Shown here: positions 60,911-64,000 of the stretch, piece by piece
Numbering within the stretch: the first letter of the stretch is position 1
How the letters are laid out: each line of letters begins with the position of its first letter
NCBI RefSeq assembly: GCF_019175385.1
Contig: NC_083338.1
Span: 87,999,777-88,063,776 of the forward strand
DNA length: 64,000 nucleotides
Source of the DNA: Lycium barbarum
Taxonomy: Eukaryota > Streptophyta > Magnoliopsida > Solanales > Solanaceae
Direction of reading: 5' to 3'
Position numbers and translations under genes: made by a program
Notes under the pieces: generated by a model
Databases searched by the model: none
What the model saw: only the letters and a program-made list of their open reading frames with translations
What the model was told of the DNA's origin: nothing

Positions 60911-62880
60911 TGTTATATCCCGTATCTTGTGCGTTTGGATATTTCAAAGTCGTCGTAGAATGTAAGGACGAAACCATTTTCAAAACTATATATTAATGCA
61001 CAAGTTGTTAAGAATACTATTTATGACCATTATTAGTATAAAAATATTGTGAGAGGCTAAGGGCAAGAAGAGAAATTTGCAAAACGACCAATGGAAACAA
61101 TGTGGAAGGTTAGGGGTAAAATGGTCATATTGAGAAAAAGTCCAGGGGCAAAACGGGAATTTCACAAAAAATTCATGAAGGTTCAAAAGGGTCACATTGA
61201 CCATGTGATGGAAAACATATGGGCCAAAGTGTACATGGCAAGACTTGGGATCATCTTTTATTTCTAGAAAAGTTTCAAGAAAATAAAAGAGTTTTCTAGA
61301 GAGGGGCATGTGCCCCTCACATGCTTGAAAATATATGTATATATATATGAGCCTCCTTCTAATTTAAGATAAGAGGAGAAGAGCAACACACACAAAAAAA
61401 AAAAAAAGGGGGAGGGGGTTCGGCTAGGGGGCTGGCCGAAACCAGCCCCTCAATTTTGATCTTGGGAAATTATTTCTTTCATATTTTTATACTAAGTGGA
61501 AGATGCTCTTTAACATGGTGGAATTGTTGGAGCAAGCAAAACACTCATATGGATGATTCATGAACCTTAACCGAGTGGAGAAGTTGAGGCATGAAGGTAA
61601 GGAACTAACCCTCTTTCATGTGTTATGGATGTTGTTGAAGTGTTGTAGTATGTAGAAATGAGTGAAATTCAAGAAATATGTGTGTGTTGATGTGTGGCCG
61701 TATGCATGGATGGTGCAAGGGCAATGATTCAATTGTTTTATTTAGTATTTTGATTGTTGTTTGTGTTATGGGTGATTTGTATATGTTGTAGGGTGAAGGA
61801 AAGGATGGAATATATGAAACTATGCATGTTGTGTTATTGGCCGTGTGTAGTGTAGCTAGCCGTGGGTGTGTGTTGTGGTGTGGGAAGATTGAATTAATTT
61901 CATGTAGTGTGTTGCTTGTTGTTGTAATGTATAGAAAAGATGGAAAAATTCATAGGAATAAGTATGTGGTGTGGTTGCCGAGAATGGTTGTGTTTTGGTA
62001 AGCTATGATGAACGGATGTCACTTGATATTCTAATTGTGTTGCGTTGTGAATCTTATGATGTAAAATGAATTTAGTGATTGAAAATGAAGTTAGCATCAT
62101 TTGTAGGTTATTGGAGAAGATAATGTGATTCTTATGTAATTTTGTATGGTGTGGGTTGATTTGGAGGCTAATGCGATTTTAATATGGTCCTTTGTGTTGA
62201 TGAAAATAATGTTGCTAATGTATAGATTGTTGGTATGGTTTATGAATTTGGAGGAAAAGAAATGTGTTATTGATGTTTCCTTGGACTTGGGAAGTTTCGG
62301 GTTGCCTTATGTTTTGAGTCGGGTTGTGTTGGAAAATTTTGTGGATTGTTGGAAATGTTATGGAATCATGTTTGAATGGCTTTGGATGGATTATATATCT
62401 TGATTTGAACGTAATTGGAATGTCGTCGCATATTGCGAAAGAAGGTTGTTGATGTTAAAATACGTTTACATTAATGGTCGATGTTGTTAGAATGTTGATG
62501 TCACTGTTGTGGATATTGTGGCCGGGTCAAATTCCCGGATTGTTGTTGTTGATTTGGGGCCGAGCCGTACTCTCGGGGATGATACAGTTACAGGGGAGAT
62601 GCTGCCGAAATTCCGGCAGAAAATAAGTGAATATGTTTGAAAGGTTAAGGCAAGCACATGATAATGAAGCTAACGAATGGATGAATTCCTTTGTATGTAG
62701 ATTATCGAGTTTGGGAAAGTAAACGCAACTAGTTGGTCGTCGCACAGGTATGTGAGGCTTACCTTTCTTTCTTTTGGCATGCCCTAGAGCCACGTAGGAT
62801 ATGATGTGATATGTATCTTGAGGTTATTCCATTCTGTGATTCTGAGTCTGTTTGTGATCTGTATGTCCTCCCTGACTTAA
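60911..62880 (+). mobile_element. LTR D2, same family as D1
   Basis: It starts TGTTATATCCCGTATC at 60911. TATA is at 61337-61350 (gtatatatatatga), a poly-A/G leader follows, and a donor-like GAAG|GTAAGGAAC lies at 61597. 'gccgagccgtactctcggggatg' and 'gagatgctgccgaaattccggc' (62560-62620) match D1. The block 'acaggtatgtgaggcttacc' (62745-62764) is shared with the other LTRs. Its far end is not recognised and may be beyond this window. Confidence 0.7.
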
Positions 62881-63290
62881 GTATCAAATGATTCTGATAG
62901 GCGGATCATGATTTAAGTATTTTGATATAAGCATTCTGGACTAATCATTCCGACACACAAATGTTCTGACGTAAGTATTTGGCATAAGCGTTCCGATATG
63001 AGAAATTCTGATACAAGTATGTAACCGATCTGAGTATTCTGATACAAGCGCTCTGAAGTAAGTATTCTGACATAAGTATGCTAAGACAAGTATTCTGTCA
63101 TAACCCTTTTGATATATGTATTCGGATCTAAGTAATCTGTTATAAGTAATCTGATACAAGTAATTTGGAATATGTATCCTGATTGAGTAAAAGCGATATA
63201 AGTACTTTGATAGAAACATTCTGATAAAAATAATTTGACATAAGTATTCTGTAATAAGTAATCTGTTATGGATATTCTGAGAATATGTTT
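62881..63290. repeat. Degenerate 17-18 bp tandem repeat array
   Basis: About 20 imperfect units of the type 'ataagtattctgatac', with variants such as 'caagtaatctgatac' and 'taagcgttccgat'. Units differ by substitution and 1-3 bp length changes. It lies within or next to LTR D2. Confidence 0.8.
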
Positions 63291-63359
63291 GATTAATCTA
63301 TTGAGTCTGAATTATGTGCATTCGGTTTCTCACTATTCTGCTCGTGCATATGTTATGAT

Positions 63360-63870
63360 TTCCTTCACCGAGTCCCGGGCCGGTATGTATCGTGCGGATG
63401 GTTCGCCGAGTCCTCTGTTAAGGGCCGGATTCCATATATAAATTCCGAAGTATGATGTGTCCGGTTCCGGGGTATTGTCTTATATGTCCGTCCCCGGTTA
63501 CCGAGGATATATTATGAAGTATGATGTGTTCGGGCTCGGGGTGCCGTGTTATCTGTCCGCCCCCGGGTACCGTGGTTATGTTATGATGTGTGACGGAGAT
63601 CGGAGCAAATTTTCTGAAATATGACGTGTTGTGGCGCCAAAGGTAGGAGTGGCGACCACGTTCCTACGTTATCGTGCGCATCCCTTGGCATTGTTCACCG
63701 GTTCCTCGGCGCGTTATCTGTCCCCAAGGTTATCATGTATATGATGGGATGTGACCGGTCCCTCGGCGTGATATTTTTCCCCGAGGTTACCGTATGTATG
63801 ATATGGTATTTGTTCCGGCGTGGTATATGTCCCCGGGGTTACCGCGTATATGATATGATATCTGATACTG
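63360..63870. repeat. Imperfect 60-75 bp repeat array, CCGG-rich
   Basis: Four to five imperfect units carry 'gtgtccggttccggggt', 'tatgtccgtccccggttacc', 'gtgttcgggctcggggtgcc', 'ctgtccgcccccgggtacc', 'gtccctcggcgtgat' and 'tccccgaggttacc', each joined by 'tatgatatgat' spacers. The units are diverged but share order. Confidence 0.75.
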
Positions 63871-64000
63871 ATATGCATGACTTGTGTTTGGAGAGTAGGC
63901 ATTCCGACATTCCGTATGTTCTGTATTCCGTCTGCTATAGGACATCATCTGAGCACGCTGTACATTCTGTGATCCGTCTGACATGCGACATAAGTAAGTA

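Overview
This is a nuclear plant window. The genes have GT-AG introns and U-rich 5' UTRs, and the repeats are those of Solanaceae: two short SINEs ending in the 'gggctgccctt' motif, an RTE/TS-SINE tail ending in (GTT)n, the 'ctatgttgctcgga' foldback MITE, and Tekay/Del-type Ty3/gypsy elements. I cannot name the species from sequence alone.

Three protein-coding genes can be modelled. (1) A PHIP/BRWD-type WD40 and bromodomain protein, + strand, has 23 coding exons between 9896 and 20409. The exon lengths sum to 5,088 nt, an open frame of 1,695 codons plus stop; a candidate promoter and 5' UTR lie near 5455-5762. (2) A ZCCHC10-like single zinc-knuckle, Ser/Lys/Arg-rich protein, - strand, 33896-34684, is intronless in the CDS with an intron in the 5' UTR. 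(3) OEP16-2, the seed-type outer-envelope pore protein of plastids, - strand, has 7 coding exons between 38981 and 42191 (173 aa), with ABRE/CE3-like motifs just upstream. The three genes do different jobs and form no operon or cluster.

Most of the rest is mobile DNA, much of it dateable by target-site duplications that I could find. It includes a pogo/Tigger-like transposon remnant at 20764-22286 carrying an inserted plastid psaA fragment, a MULE-type MITE at 23593-24813 (9-bp TSD), and a 6-kb L1-type LINE at 24913-30915 (14-bp TSD). Smaller pieces are RTE-LINE remnants, a PIF/Harbinger MITE in the upstream part of the OEP16-2 gene region, a Stowaway-like MITE in an OEP16-2 intron, and others.

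The two ends of the window are LTR retrotransposon territory. At 1-4227 there are two LTR pieces. From 43194 to 59452 lies a nest: an old chromovirus 3' LTR plus integrase remnant, interrupted by a younger Tekay-like element (44149-51535, TSD ATATG, missing gag, protease and the start of RT) and by a second LTR with further insertion. From 59453 to the end are two tandem LTR pieces of another family and two short-period repeat arrays. Comparing these LTRs with each other shows shared architecture that ordinary annotation does not name: clusters of family-specific palindromes just upstream of the TATA box, a 5' splice-donor motif about 245-250 nt after the TATA box, and a covarying hairpin next to the polypurine tract.
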